The translations under genes were made by a program, and so were the position numbers. A stretch of 64,000 nt of DNA from Lagenorhynchus albirostris (taxonomy: Eukaryota > Chordata > Mammalia > Artiodactyla > Delphinidae), in NCBI RefSeq assembly GCF_949774975.1, contig NC_083105.1, positions 71,006,924-71,070,923 of the forward strand. The letters run 5' to 3'. Of this stretch, positions 47,562 through 58,847 are shown one piece after another; position 1 is the stretch's first letter, and every line of letters starts with the position of its first letter. The notes below the pieces were generated by a model. The model had not been told where the DNA came from. It saw only the letters and a list, made by a program, of their open reading frames with translations, and made no database searches.

Positions 47562-47574
47562 GCTAAACAGTGTC
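47562..47574. repeat. Right target-site duplication of the 46-47.5 kb L1
   Basis: GCTAAACAGTGTC, second copy. The first three bases also match L1 sequence (GAGCT), so the true duplication may be 10-13 bp plus microhomology. Confidence 0.85.
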
Positions 47575-49289
47575 TTTTGTGTTGTTGATATCTCAGCTTT
47601 GTCAATACAACAAAACTTTAATACAGTTTGTAATAATTCACCATATGATTGTAGCTGGACAAGTTTTTAACAGACTTGAGTATTTTATTCTTAAAGAGTA
47701 TTTGCTAGCAAATTAATACTATAGCCCAAATATCAGGTTGGAAATTGAATATATTTAAGAGACTCTATTCACTCAAGGCAATTTAAAATGTTCACTCATA
47801 TATGGTGTGCAGTCAGAGGAAATCAATCCCATCACCATTTACTCAATATCAGTTTTTGATGACTCTCTGTTCTATTGGGAAATATTATTAGGCAAACACA
47901 TCAAGTTAATATCCCACCTTGGGAAAAAAAACCCAAAACACAATTATACACCCAAATCACATGAAATAATTTTTGTACATTTAGAAGTTATTAGAAAAAA
48001 TATTCCAAAATTAAAAGAATACTTCTAAATTATTTGTTGCTGAGATATATTTTAGACAACACTGTGAAAAATAGTAATCAGTTTCTTGACCTGCTTTAAA
48101 TAAACTCCCATCCTATTGAAACTGAAAAATGGATGTTTAGTCATTATTGTAGGCAACATCTAAGAAATTTTCGTGTCTTCCCTGTCGGGGAAATGTCCCT
48201 AATTATAATCTCACAGGTGATCATTTTCCAAGCAGGCAGACAGCCCCTGAGCTGAGGTGACTGTCATTCAGCACCCAGGGTGGGGTCTGGATGAACTAGC
48301 CTGGCCAGCAGCTCGTTGTCCTGAAGCCCAGTTGGGTATTGCAGTGTCTAGATTAGTTTCCCAAAGGCCAAAGTGGGGTCTGGAAAATACGTTCTGCTTC
48401 ACAGTATTTCTTTTGAAATGACAATCTTACCCTGGAGTCTTCTCTGTGTTTTAGGGCATTTCTGTGCTGAGGTAGAGAAGGGATTGAGTGAGCTGGACTT
48501 TGCAATTCCCAATCTTATTTCAATCAGATTGACTCTACTTTTATATTGGATTCCCGGTAAATTGCTTTATGCAGAAAGGATTCACTGAACAAAAGAGAAA
48601 AGAAGTGTGTTAAAAAAAAAAAAAAACTACTACAGAGTATCAGAGAAATGACTGTTATGATAGGATAAAAGGTAGATGCTACTACATATTTTTTAAAATC
48701 TGCAAAGCCAAAAGCTACTACATATTTTTTAAAATCTGCAAAGCCAAAATATGAAATACCTAAGACAAAATTACTAAAATTAGCAATCAAGTAGCCTTAT
48801 TAACACTTAAAAGAACCTATATTTGTGGTGCTGTTACAGCATAACACTTCATGGTCAAGCATTTTTTAAATGACAAGTCAAAGCTATCTCTGTAGGTAGA
48901 AAATTTAGTACTCAAAGATTTTAGAGAAAAATGAGACTATGAGTTATTATTCCTCTTACATATATAAGTGTATTTTTCTCACCCTATTATCTTTTTCCAT
49001 GATTATTTCCTTAAAGAGAGAAGAACACTTTATTTATGACATACAAAGCTTACATTTGGGTAATACCTCAAAATCCAATTATTACTTTTAATAATCATGT
49101 TATTAAAATTATAAAGAAAAAAGAGGAAGAAGAGGAGAAAAAATCCAATTTAGAGGAAAAAATAACTATCTATAGTTTAAAAAGTCATCTGTGGCATCAG
49201 GAGCTCTGTTTGAAACCCTCTCACCTAATATGTACTATGACTTCTCTGAACTCCTGTTTCTTCATCTGTGAACTGAGTTAATGACAACT
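47575..49289. other. Anonymous AT-rich DNA, 1.7 kb
   Basis: No gene or nameable repeat seen apart from a 36-bp tandem duplication listed separately. Confidence 0.5.
48678..48749. repeat. 36-bp perfect tandem duplication
   Basis: Unit beginning GCTACTACATATTTTTTAAA and ending AAGCCAAAA occurs at 48678-48713 and 48714-48749 without mismatch. Because 36 is a multiple of three, a minus-strand frame across it shows a chance 12-residue repeat. Confidence 0.96.
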
Positions 49290-49530
49290 TTTAACGTGGA
49301 ATGCCGAATACTTTTCTAAGTATATTGTGTTCATTAATACAATTCTCACATAACCCTATGAGATGGATGCTACTATGATCACCATCTTTCAGATGAGGAA
49401 CGTTGAAATCAGTTGCAGTGAAGTAACTCATCCAAGGTCACATAGCAAAGAATGGTAAAGTAAATGCTAAAGCTGGGCTTCCAACCCAAGCAGTCTGACT
49501 CCAAGGTTACACGCTTTAACAGCTACCTTA
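49290..49530 (-). repeat. MIR SINE fossil
   Basis: Minus-strand MIR with all landmarks: TAACCCTATGAGATGGATGC, TCAGATGAGGAACG, TCCAAGGTCACATAGC, and CCAACCCAAGCAGTCTGACTCC. Confidence 0.88.
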
Positions 49531-49589
49531 CATTGACTCTATGGGGAGTTGAGCCCAGACATTAAGATTACTGTCTTTGTTCTTTACCC

Positions 49590-49815
49590 CTAGTTCAATT
49601 ACTTATCTAATCATTCATTCTACAGATATTTATTTACACCTATTAAGTGTAGGTTGCAATGAGGACAGAGCTCAGAATGAAAGCAGGAAAAATGGTCACT
49701 CTCATGATGCTTATGATGTAGCGAGGGGAAACAAAACAAACAAAATCTATATAATATGTCAGACGATAATAAATGCTAAGAAGAAAAACAGCTTAGGAAA
49801 AGAGGACTGAGATGA
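49590..49815 (-). repeat. L2 LINE 3' end fossil
   Basis: Minus-strand: AATCATTCATTCTACAGATATTTATTTACACC, then GTCACTCTCATGATGCTTATGATGTAGCGAGGGG and AATAAATGCTAAG. Confidence 0.7.
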
Positions 49816-50213
49816 TAAGAGGAATTTCTATTTAGGTAGGTTTATAAAGACTTTATATGGCTTTCCTGATAGAGTGATGTTTGAACAGAAATAGAAATAA
49901 AATGAGTGAATCTTTCAGAGCAGTTTGAGCATTACATGACATAAGTACAGCAAGTACCTAAAACAGTGCCTGTCTCATCATAGGGACTGGCTAAAAGTTT
50001 CTTTCTTCTCCCCTTAGAGTTAAAAGAAATTGAGAGGGGGAAATTTAGCTCTATGAAAAGACAAAGTGTTGATGGGAAGTTTGTTGATTCAAACTTTTTT
50101 ATTTTTATGAAATAGTAAAAAATAAACATGATCAACAGTCCCCAAATTCCCTTGAGCATTCAAATTTACAAAAGCAAGTGCATCACAAACTGAGAAAGGA
50201 AGTGTAAGCTGTG

Positions 50214-50215
<2 letters not shown>
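49816..50215. other. Anonymous DNA
   Basis: No gene or nameable repeat seen. Confidence 0.55.

Positions 50216-50275
<60 letters not shown>
50216..50275. repeat. (GT)n(GA)n compound microsatellite
   Basis: About 20 GT units (50216-50256) run directly into about 10 GA units (50256-50275). Confidence 0.97.
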
Positions 50276-51984
50276 AACAGGGCAAAAGAGCAAAAGTGGA
50301 TAGGGACATTCAAAGGTTTAAGCAGAATGTGCCGACAGACTTGTGAGCATTTCAGAGCTTGAAGCATCTACTGGGCTAATAAATAATGTTTCTGGCAGAT
50401 CAGAATTCAGAACTTTTGTGCAGAGATGGGAAGAGGAGTATTTGCTTCTGGATTTCATCCTGTTCAATTAATATCATATATATATATACATATATATATA
50501 TAATTCATCCAAATCCATAAATCAGAGGTAAAATTACCATTATTTTTCTCATAGTGCCATGACTATCATAATGCCATGCAGAGAAATTCAAGTTTCCTTT
50601 GGGAAAATTATGTGAACATTAAAATTTTATATGACTAACTGGAGAATAAACATGGAAATATAATAGCTCTAAACTTCTTTTTATAATATATAACTGTAGC
50701 TATCATATCAAAGCATCTAACTTGACTGAGTCCACCGGTGCATTTAGGGTGACTTCACTTCAGGGTTTTGGTATTAAATTAAGGTGAAATTTGTATAAAA
50801 ACCCACCTGAAATTTAATACAGAACCCAGGTGCAGGGATTGTTAAATGGCAATTACTTTGGTGTTCTTGGCATGGACAGATGGATCAGATGAAATTAGTG
50901 TTAACTTATATTACACTGCTGCTGTTATTTCAACCACTTCCTGATATTCACACCCATCATATTTAATCTGTAAATATGTAGTCAGTAGATAAAATGCACG
51001 GAGTTTTGAGTATTGGAAGTTTCTGGATATAAACATGCTTTCGTTTCTCTATGGTAACAAAAGTCCTTTGCAGGAGGAAATAACCAAGGAAACTCTAATC
51101 TAGGGGACAGCTCACGGTTGAACTTATTTCAGAATGTGATGAATCTTCCGGCTTCCCCAGGGGAGCTCCTGCAGGGAGTGGGGGCTTCAGGGAGAACGTG
51201 CCTTCCCAGCACTTCTTCCCTCTGCTCTTCCATCTTGTCCTTTTCTTCACCCAACACCTATCCCTTCGCTTTTGCAGGCCTCTGCATGTCATGTGCTCTT
51301 GCCCAAACTGTTGCACTCCTCCAGACTGAGACTCAGATTATTTTATCTGAGGAAGGAATTCCCCCAACTTAAGGCACAAGGCATGCAATATTTCAGTTAC
51401 ATAATAAAATTTGTTAGTCTGACTTCAGGCCACAGCTCTTTAAAATAGATCAGATTAGAGCTGTAAAACTGGAAACTGTCAGAAGGAACAGTGTGTCACT
51501 CCTGTCCATGGCTGAAGCCTCTATTCATCTTCTCCCTGAATTTCTCCATAAAAACTAGGCCTAATTTGTTTTTGAAAGAGGCAGTAAGTAGTATGTACTC
51601 TGCATATCCAGAGAATGGATTCATTCTTTTGAAGCACAGTATTATTTTACTTAATAGATTAATAGTAAAATCAAATACTAATAATAAATGTAGTCCCTCA
51701 AATCAAGGGATAGAAGGGATAATTTCTGAGAGTAGATCTAGCCATATCTATCTCCAAAACACTAAATTATATGAAACTTTAAAATGTCTTCCTCATTAAC
51801 AGAAAAAAGCATAGAAGATTTGTCCCCTTTATTTTTAGACATATATTCCATATAAATTTTAAATAATCATTTAAATTGAATTTCATATTTTAGCAACCAA
51901 GTAACATTAAAAAATACAGTGGCTTATCACACAGTGCATGATCTGGGTAATAGTATTGTAACTATGGAAACAGCTTTGATCAAA
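50276..51984. other. Anonymous DNA, 1.7 kb
   Basis: A short AT-rich alternation lies at 50473-50503. No gene or nameable repeat seen. Confidence 0.5.
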
Positions 51985-51996
51985 AACACCGTCAAG

Positions 51997-52250
51997 GGCT
52001 TCCCTGGTGGCACAGTGGTTAAGAATCCGCCTGCCAATGCAGGGGACATGGGTTTGAGCCCTGGTCCGGGAAGATCCCACATGCCGAGGAGCAACTAAGC
52101 CTGTGTGCCACAACTACTGAAGCCCACACAATTAGCGCCCACCGCAGTGAGAAGTCCGCGCACTGCAATGAAGAGGAGCCCCCACTCGCCTCAACTAGAG
52201 AACGTCAACATACAGCAATGAAAACACACCACCACCAAAAATAAACCAAA
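51997..52250 (+). mobile_element. CHR SINE, long/older form
   Basis: Plus-strand copy with head GGCTTCCCTGGTGGCACAG, then GGAGCAACTAAGCCTGTG and CAACTACTGAAGCCC. The long 3' body (CCCACTCGCCTCAACTAGAG) and an impure tail follow. The flanks ACACCGTCAAG (to 51996) and ATACTGTCAAG (52251-52261) look like a decayed target duplication. It is more diverged than the short-form copies. Confidence 0.92.
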
Positions 52251-52261
52251 ATACTGTCAAG

Positions 52262-53640
52262 ACACAGACCTTTTCATGAGTGTTGCATTCAATGTGCACA
52301 CCCTTTCTAGCTGTGGTATGACATTTTTTCATTCCTTGTAAAATCTAAGTACTAAATATAAATAATGCTGACCGTATAGTGTACACTGTAACAGATAATT
52401 TCCATCTCAGAAAGCTACATTTCTGATTTTAGAGTAGTATGGATCACTAATACATTTAAATCATATCTTAACACTTAGAGGAAACGTATTGCACATCCTG
52501 TCATGAAACTCAAAAGAGACAATTTGTTATTCTAAACAAAGCATTCTTTCCTTTGTACTGGTGTCTTAAGCCCATGAATTTGATTCAAAAAAGGTTCCTT
52601 TATCTCCATGGACATTCGTTGTAATTTTGAGGTACAGTCCCAAGTCCAATAGCCTTTTGTCAAGGGAGATAGTGGGCAAGTGTATGAATTTAATGTTAAA
52701 TAGGAACCGTTTTGTTGTATTTTCAGACCTGTGAATCACTTTCCAGATTCACTTCTAATCAGTTAATACATCAATCAGCCTGCCTTTTGAGGCATGTACA
52801 ATGTATGGGAAAAGCAAAATTTCCTGTGCCTATTTATAATCTAATTGGGCCATTTTGAAATGTGAAATATATATGACAAAATATAATCAAGTGTTAAGGG
52901 GTGTGATATAATTGGAAGGGGCTAAATGAATTCATAGGAGTAAATAGGTTTCAAATATTGTCAGAGAATTCAAGGCCGCCTGCCCTTGATGAGTGGGCAA
53001 AGAATGAAGATGCAGGAAGACAAGGAAGAGATTTCAGGAGAAAGACACTAAGCGTTGGAGGAGAGGTGGATCTGGTTAAGAACATCCTCCAGAAATGGAA
53101 GGAATTGCTCTGACCAGAATTTGACAGAAAATGAAATTAGACTGTTTGAGTGAAGGTAGATAATAAATGACTTTGATATCTTGGTAGAGAATGGACCTAA
53201 AATAGTGAGCTTTTTACACTCAATTTTTGTAGGATTTTCAGCAGGTATGTGAAAACTATATATGAGAAATTTTGACATGGATTGGAATGGAGAGAAACTG
53301 TAGTCATAAGACCTAAAATCAGGTAGAAGCTTGTTTTTTTTCTTCTAATTTTCAGATAATAATCCTAGCAAAGAATTAACTGCCTGTGGAGAGATAAGTT
53401 AGAAAAGCCATCAAAATCAAAGGAAGGTATAGTTATTCTGAACTAATAGTTACAGACTAGTGGAAGCTTCAAAAATATTTGTAGAATTTATCAGGTCAAC
53501 CAGAGATGTATACTGTTTGTTTCCCAAATGTGGCCTGGCTACTTCCTATTGCCATATTTAGGATCTGCAAACTGAGCATTATTTTCTTTGGAATGCACTT
53601 ACTCTTCCTTGTTATTTATAAAAATAATTGCACCTGATAT
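52262..53640. other. Anonymous DNA, 1.4 kb
   Basis: No gene or nameable repeat seen. Confidence 0.55.
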
Positions 53641-53654
53641 TTACAGAGTGTTTT

Positions 53655-54001
53655 CTTTTTTAATTAATTTATTTATTTTTGGCTGCGTTGGGTCTTCGTT
53701 GCTGTGTGAGGGCTTTCTCTAGTTGTGGCAAGTGGGGGCTACTCTTCATTGCGGTGCATGAGCTTCTCATTGCAGTGGTTTCTCTTGTTGTGGAACATGG
53801 GCTCTAGGCACGTGGGCTTCAGTAGTTGTGGCACGTGGACTCAGTAGTTGTGGCTTGCGGGCTCTAGAGTGCAACCTCAGTAGTTGTGGCACACAGGCTT
53901 AGTTGCTCCACGGCATGTGGGATCTTCCCGAACCAGGGCTCGAACCTGTTTCCCCTGCATTGTCAGGCAGATTCTTAACCACTGCGCCACCAGGGAAGCC
54001 C
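53655..54001 (-). mobile_element. CHR SINE, full long form
   Basis: Minus-strand, about 347 bp, the longest CHR copy here. The T-rich tail, TTGGCTGCGTTGGGTCTTCG, several TAGTTGTGGCACGTGG-type internal near-repeats, and the head CAGGGAAGCCC are all present. The duplication TTACAGAGTGTTTT (53641-53654) / TTATAGAGTGTTTT (54002-54015) differs at one base. Confidence 0.95.
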
Positions 54002-54015
54002 TTATAGAGTGTTTT

Positions 54016-54975
54016 ATACTTATAACTTTGGGAAATGGTTAGCTTTGCTTTAAAGATGGGACCAGAAGAAAGTGATTTGTCCAATCACGTAATCTGAGAT
54101 AAGATACATGCCATTTGATACCAGTATTAGCCTTTGAGGTATCTAATAGTGCTACAAAAATATAACCTCTAATAAGCCTAAATAAATTATAAAACATGGA
54201 GCTCAACTATGAAGAGATTCCTAGGACTTGCTATGGGTGATGGTAGCTATTAGTATGTTGGCATGTCAACTTGTCAAATTGGGGATGATTGCTTGACTCT
54301 TCATCCTTTTGTTCAGTCTTTCCTAGAGTAGATTTATAATCTTTACACCTTATACCTCCATACTGTGTATTGATGGAAAATTCACCTGTTTCCTCTTTGG
54401 TCCTATGCTTAGAGAGAATATAGTTGAATGGCCTCTCAAAGGGTCTAAAATTTGGCACTGAATACTGTTGTTTCCACATAGATTCTGTTTTCTAGGCAGA
54501 ACGTCCAGTTTCATTTACATTCTTGTTTATTAGTTGTTCAGCATTCCACATGCTCTTCAGCCTACTGCTTTGTGAATACGTTCACATTTGGCTTGCTGTT
54601 CTGTAAAAGGAGCAATGTCATTTTAAGACAGAGAATGGATGTATATCTGCAATGGGATAAAATTTGTAATTCTGAGATTTTTATGCTCTGCCATTCATAC
54701 AAGAACATTTCCTGACTGCTGTGGGGCTACACTGAGGAAAAGAACCTTTCTGAGGTTCACACATGTTGTCATGGCAATACCTGGCATAACAAAAATGTGG
54801 GAAAATTAAGAAAAAATTGGATTCATGGGCTAGCAACAATATGCCAGTTTTTTTTTTTTTACCAGATTTTATTTCAAGTGATTTTTCAATAATTTGTTGG
54901 TTGTAGAACAGCTTGGGGCATGTGGTTTACATTCAGTTAACATGCTTCATGTAATAATGGGTGAAAAGTATTATT
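54016..54975. other. Anonymous DNA
   Basis: No gene or nameable repeat seen. Confidence 0.55.
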
Positions 54976-55034
54976 TGTGTGTGTGTGTGTGTGTCTGTGA
55001 GAGAGAGACAGAGACAGAGACAGAGACAGAGAGA
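54976..55034. repeat. (TG)n(GA)n(GACA)n compound microsatellite
   Basis: TG alternation to ~54999, then GA, then GACAGA repeats to 55034. Confidence 0.95.
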
Positions 55035-55504
55035 CTTTTCCCTTACTCTTCTATTCTTGCCATGGTTGGCTATAAATTACCTAAATAAAAATATGTATTC
55101 AGTCGTAACTTAACAGAAAAAGTATGATGAAACAGTCCCACTTAGATGAAGGTGCCCCCTACTTTGAATCAATAGAAGAAGGTACATTTTTTGGTGACTT
55201 GTATCAATTAAAACTTATAGAATTTTTATTTCACTATTTATGGCACTGTGAGAAATACTACTGTGGATGCCAAGCTTAGCAGAAGTTTAATCAGGGGAAA
55301 GGGAGAAAGGGAGTGATGGTCACAGTGAGCTATTTGTAAAAGTAAATGGGCTTTCAATAAAGTGAGACACATTGGGAGATAGAAGGTGTCTTGTGTTTTG
55401 TAGCATAGTGGGAAATGGAAAGACAGCAGCAATGGTTGAAACTGGTAGGCAAGGGCAAGGTAACGTATTGTATGTTATTCAAAAGGATTCATAATTTATT
55501 CTGG
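55035..55504. other. Anonymous DNA
   Basis: No gene or nameable repeat seen. Confidence 0.55.
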
Positions 55505-55984
55505 ACAGTTCCATGTGAGGGTGTAATGGATTTACTTTGTCCCAAATTGGTGTGTTGAAACCCTACCCCTCAATGTGGTTGTATCAGAAGGTGAGGTTTT
55601 TGGGAAGGGATTAGGATTAGATGAAGTCATGAGGGTGGAGCCCACATGAGTGGGATTAGTGCCTTTATAAGAGTCCTGTGAGACCTTGCTTCCTCTCTCT
55701 GCTCTTGCCATGTAAGGATACAATAAGATGTTGGCAGGCTGCAACCAGGAAGAGGGCACTCACCAGAAATTGAAAATGCTAGTAACCTGATCTTGGAATT
55801 CCATGCTCTAGAACTGTGAGAAATAAATTTCAATTGTTTATAAACCACCCAGTCTATTGTGCTGTGTCATAGCAGTCTGAACTAAGCCAGAAATTGATAC
55901 CAAAATGTGGGAATGCTGCTGTAACAAATACCTAAAACTGTGGAAGCAGCTTTGGAACTGAGTAATGAGTAGGGGCTGGAAGAC
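55505..55984 (+). mobile_element. MST/MLT1-type MaLR: LTR and start of internal region
   Basis: Plus-strand LTR (~55505-55888) of the mammalian apparent LTR retrotransposon group. GTGTGTTGAAACCCTACCCC, GAAGTCATGAGGGTGGAGCC and ATGAGTGGGATTAGTGCC come first, followed by CTAGAACTGTGAGAAATAAATTTC and CCACCCAGTCTATTGTGC. It is followed by MaLR internal sequence (GAAATTGATACCAAAATGTGG, AAGCAGCTTTGGAACTGAG, to ~55984), then cut by L1-E. The remaining internal part and any second LTR would lie beyond 64000. Confidence 0.82.
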
Positions 55985-56971
55985 TTATTGTTTAAAAAAC
56001 TGAGGCAAAGTTGATTTACAATATATTAGTTTCACGTGCATAGCATACTGATTCAAATTTTTATAGATTATACTCCATTTAAAGTTATTATAAAATATTG
56101 GCTATATTCCCTGTGTTGTGCAATGCATCCTTGTAGCTTGTAGCTTATTTTACAGAAAGTAGTTTGTACCTCTTAATCCCCTACTCCAATCTTGCCCCTT
56201 CCCCCTCCCCTCTCCCCACTGGTAACCACTAGTTTGTTCTCTACATCTGTGAGTCTGCTTCTGTTTTGTTGTATTCATTCCTTTGTTTTATTTTTCAGAT
56301 TCCACATATAAGTGATAACATACAGTATTTGTTTTTCTGTCAGTCCATTCCATAGATTTTGGATTATTATGTTTATATTTCCAATAGTTTCCAGGTATTT
56401 TTAATTTTTTTTGATTTCTTCATTTATTGTTTAGCAGTATACTGATAAGCCTCCATGTGGTTGTGGTTTTCTGCAGTATTTTCCTTGTAATTAATTTCTA
56501 GTCTCATAGCACTGTGGCTGAAAATATGCTAGATATGATTTCAATTTTCCTAAATTTACTGAGACTTATTTTGTTGCCCAGCATGCGATCTATCCTGGAG
56601 AATGTTCCATATGCACTTGAAAAGAATGTGTATTCTACTGCATTTGGATGGAATGTCATATGCACATATATATATGCACATCCATTCATTTAGTCTGGTG
56701 TGTCATTCAAAGCCAGAGTTTTCTTATTGATTTACTGTCTGAACAACCTGTCCATTGTTGTAAGTGGAGTGTTAAAGTCCCCTACTATTATTGTGTTATT
56801 GTCAATTTCCCATTATGTCTGTTAATATTTGCTTTAGGTATTTAGATGATCTTATGTTGGGTGAATATATATTTATAATGTTAGATCTTGTTCTTGGATT
56901 GATCCCTGACCATTATGTTATGTTTTTCTTTGTCTCTTGTCTCTTTTCTTTGTCTTTCTTTAAAATCTATT
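55985..56971 (-). mobile_element. L1-E, left part: old LINE-1 3' UTR joined to endonuclease
   Basis: Minus-strand old L1. 3' UTR at ~55985-56340 (GTTGATTTACAATATATTAG, CTATTCCCTGTGTTGTGC-like blocks). A direct jump at ~56340-56350 then leads to the end of the ORF2 endonuclease (56350-56971), skipping all of the RT. A 61-codon frame (56504-56689) shows the reversed endonuclease segment ending IEIISSIFSA, where the conserved SDH has decayed. It is interrupted at ~56971 by L1-C and resumes at ~60823. Confidence 0.85.
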
Positions 56972-57882
56972 GGGGAGATTGGTTCAAGACGGCAGAGTAG
57001 AAGGACGTATGCTCACTCCCTATTGCAAGAACACTGGAATCACAATTAACTGCTGAACAATCATCAGTAGGAAGACACTGGAACTCACCAAGAAAGATGC
57101 CCCACATCCAAGGACAGGGGAGAAGCCACAATGAGATGGTAGGAGGGGCACAATAACAATAAAATCAAATCCCATGGCCACTGGGAGAGTGACTCAAAAA
57201 CTGGAGAACACTTATACCACAGAGGTCCACCCACTGGAGTGAAGGTTCTAAGCCCCACGTCAGGCTTCCAAACCTGGGGGTCCAGCAAAAGGAGGAGGAA
57301 TTCCTAGAGAATCAGACTTTGAAGGCTGGTGGGATTTGATTGCAGGACTTTCACAGGACTTGGGGAAGTGGAGACTCCACTCTTGGAGGGCATGCACAAA
57401 GTAGTGTGCACATTAGGACCCTGGGGAGGGAGTGACCCCATGAGAGACTGAAGCTGACCTACCTCCTAGTGTTAGAGGGTCTCCTGCAGAGATGGGGAGT
57501 GGCTGTGGCTCACTGCAGGGACATGGACACTGACAGCAGAAGTTCTGGGAAACACTCCTTGGTGTGAGCCCTCCCAGAGTCTGCCATTAGCCCCATTAGG
57601 CTCCTGTGCTGGGTCGCCTCAGGCCAAACAGCCAACAGGGAGGGAACCCAGGCCCATCCATCAGCAGACAAGCAGATTAAAGTTTTACTGAGCTCTGCCA
57701 ACCAGAGCAACACACAGCTCTACCCACCAGAAGTACCTCCCATCAGGAAGCTTGCACAAGCCTCTTAGACAGTCTCATCCACCAGAGGGCAGACAGCAGA
57801 AGCAAGAAGTACTACAATTCTACAGTCTGTGTAATGAAAACTGCATTCACAGAAAGATAGGCAAAATGAAAAACAGAGGGCT

Positions 57883-58792
57883 ATGTACCAGATGAAGGAA
57901 CAAGATAAAACCCCAGGAAAAAAAACTAAACCAAGTGAAGATAGGCAACCTCCAGAAAAAGAATTCAGAATAATAATAGGGAAGATGATCCAAGACCTCA
58001 GAGAAAGGATGGAGGCAAAGATCAACAAGATGCAAGAAATATTTAATAAAGACCAAGAAGAACTAAAGAACAAACACTTAGAAGAATTAAAGAACAGACA
58101 AACATAGGTGAACAATGCAATAATTGAAATGAAAAATACACTAGAAAGAATCAATAGCAGAATAACTGAGGCAGAAGAACGGATGAGTAACCTGGAAGAC
58201 AAAATGGTGGAATTCACTGCCATGGAACAGAATAAAGAAAAAAGAATGAAAAGAGATGAAGACAGCCTAAGAGACCTCTAGCACAACATTAACCACACCA
58301 ACATTGTCATTATAGGGTCCCGAAGGAGAAGAGAGAGAGAAAGGACCCAAGAAAATATTTGAAGACATTACAGTTGAAAAATTCCCTAACATGGGAAAGG
58401 AAATAGCCACCCAAGTCCAGGAAACTCACAGAGTCCCAGGCAAGATATACCCAAGGAGAAACAGGCTGAGACACATAGTAATCAAATTGACAAAAATTAA
58501 AGACAAAGAAAAATTATTAAAAGCCACAAGAGAAAAATGACAAATAGCATACAAGGGAACTCACATAAGGTTAACAGCTGATCTCTGAGCAGAAACACTA
58601 CAAGCCAGAAGGGAGTGGCATGATATACTTAAAGTGATGAAAGGGAAGAACCAATAGCCATGATTACTCTACCTGGCAAGGATCTCATTCCGATTCAGTG
58701 GAGAAATCAAAAGCTTTACTGAAAGGCAAAAGCTAAGAGAATTCAGCAACACTAAACTAGTTCTACAACAAATGCTAAAGGAACTTCTCTAA
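57883..58792 (+). pseudogene. L1-C ORF1, broken
   Basis: ORF1p remnant starting MYQMKEQDKTPG (57883). It is 74 codons to a premature stop at 58105-58107, then continues in frame (EMKNTLERINSRITEAEE...). The coiled coil has the QEELKNKHLEELKNRQ duplication also present in L1-A. The ancestral stop is a TAA at 58790-58792. An upstream ATG at 57866 is out of frame because of an indel. Confidence 0.85.
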
Positions 58793-58847
58793 GTGGGAAA
58801 CACAGAGAAGGAAAGACATACAAAAACAAACCCAAACAATTAAGAAA

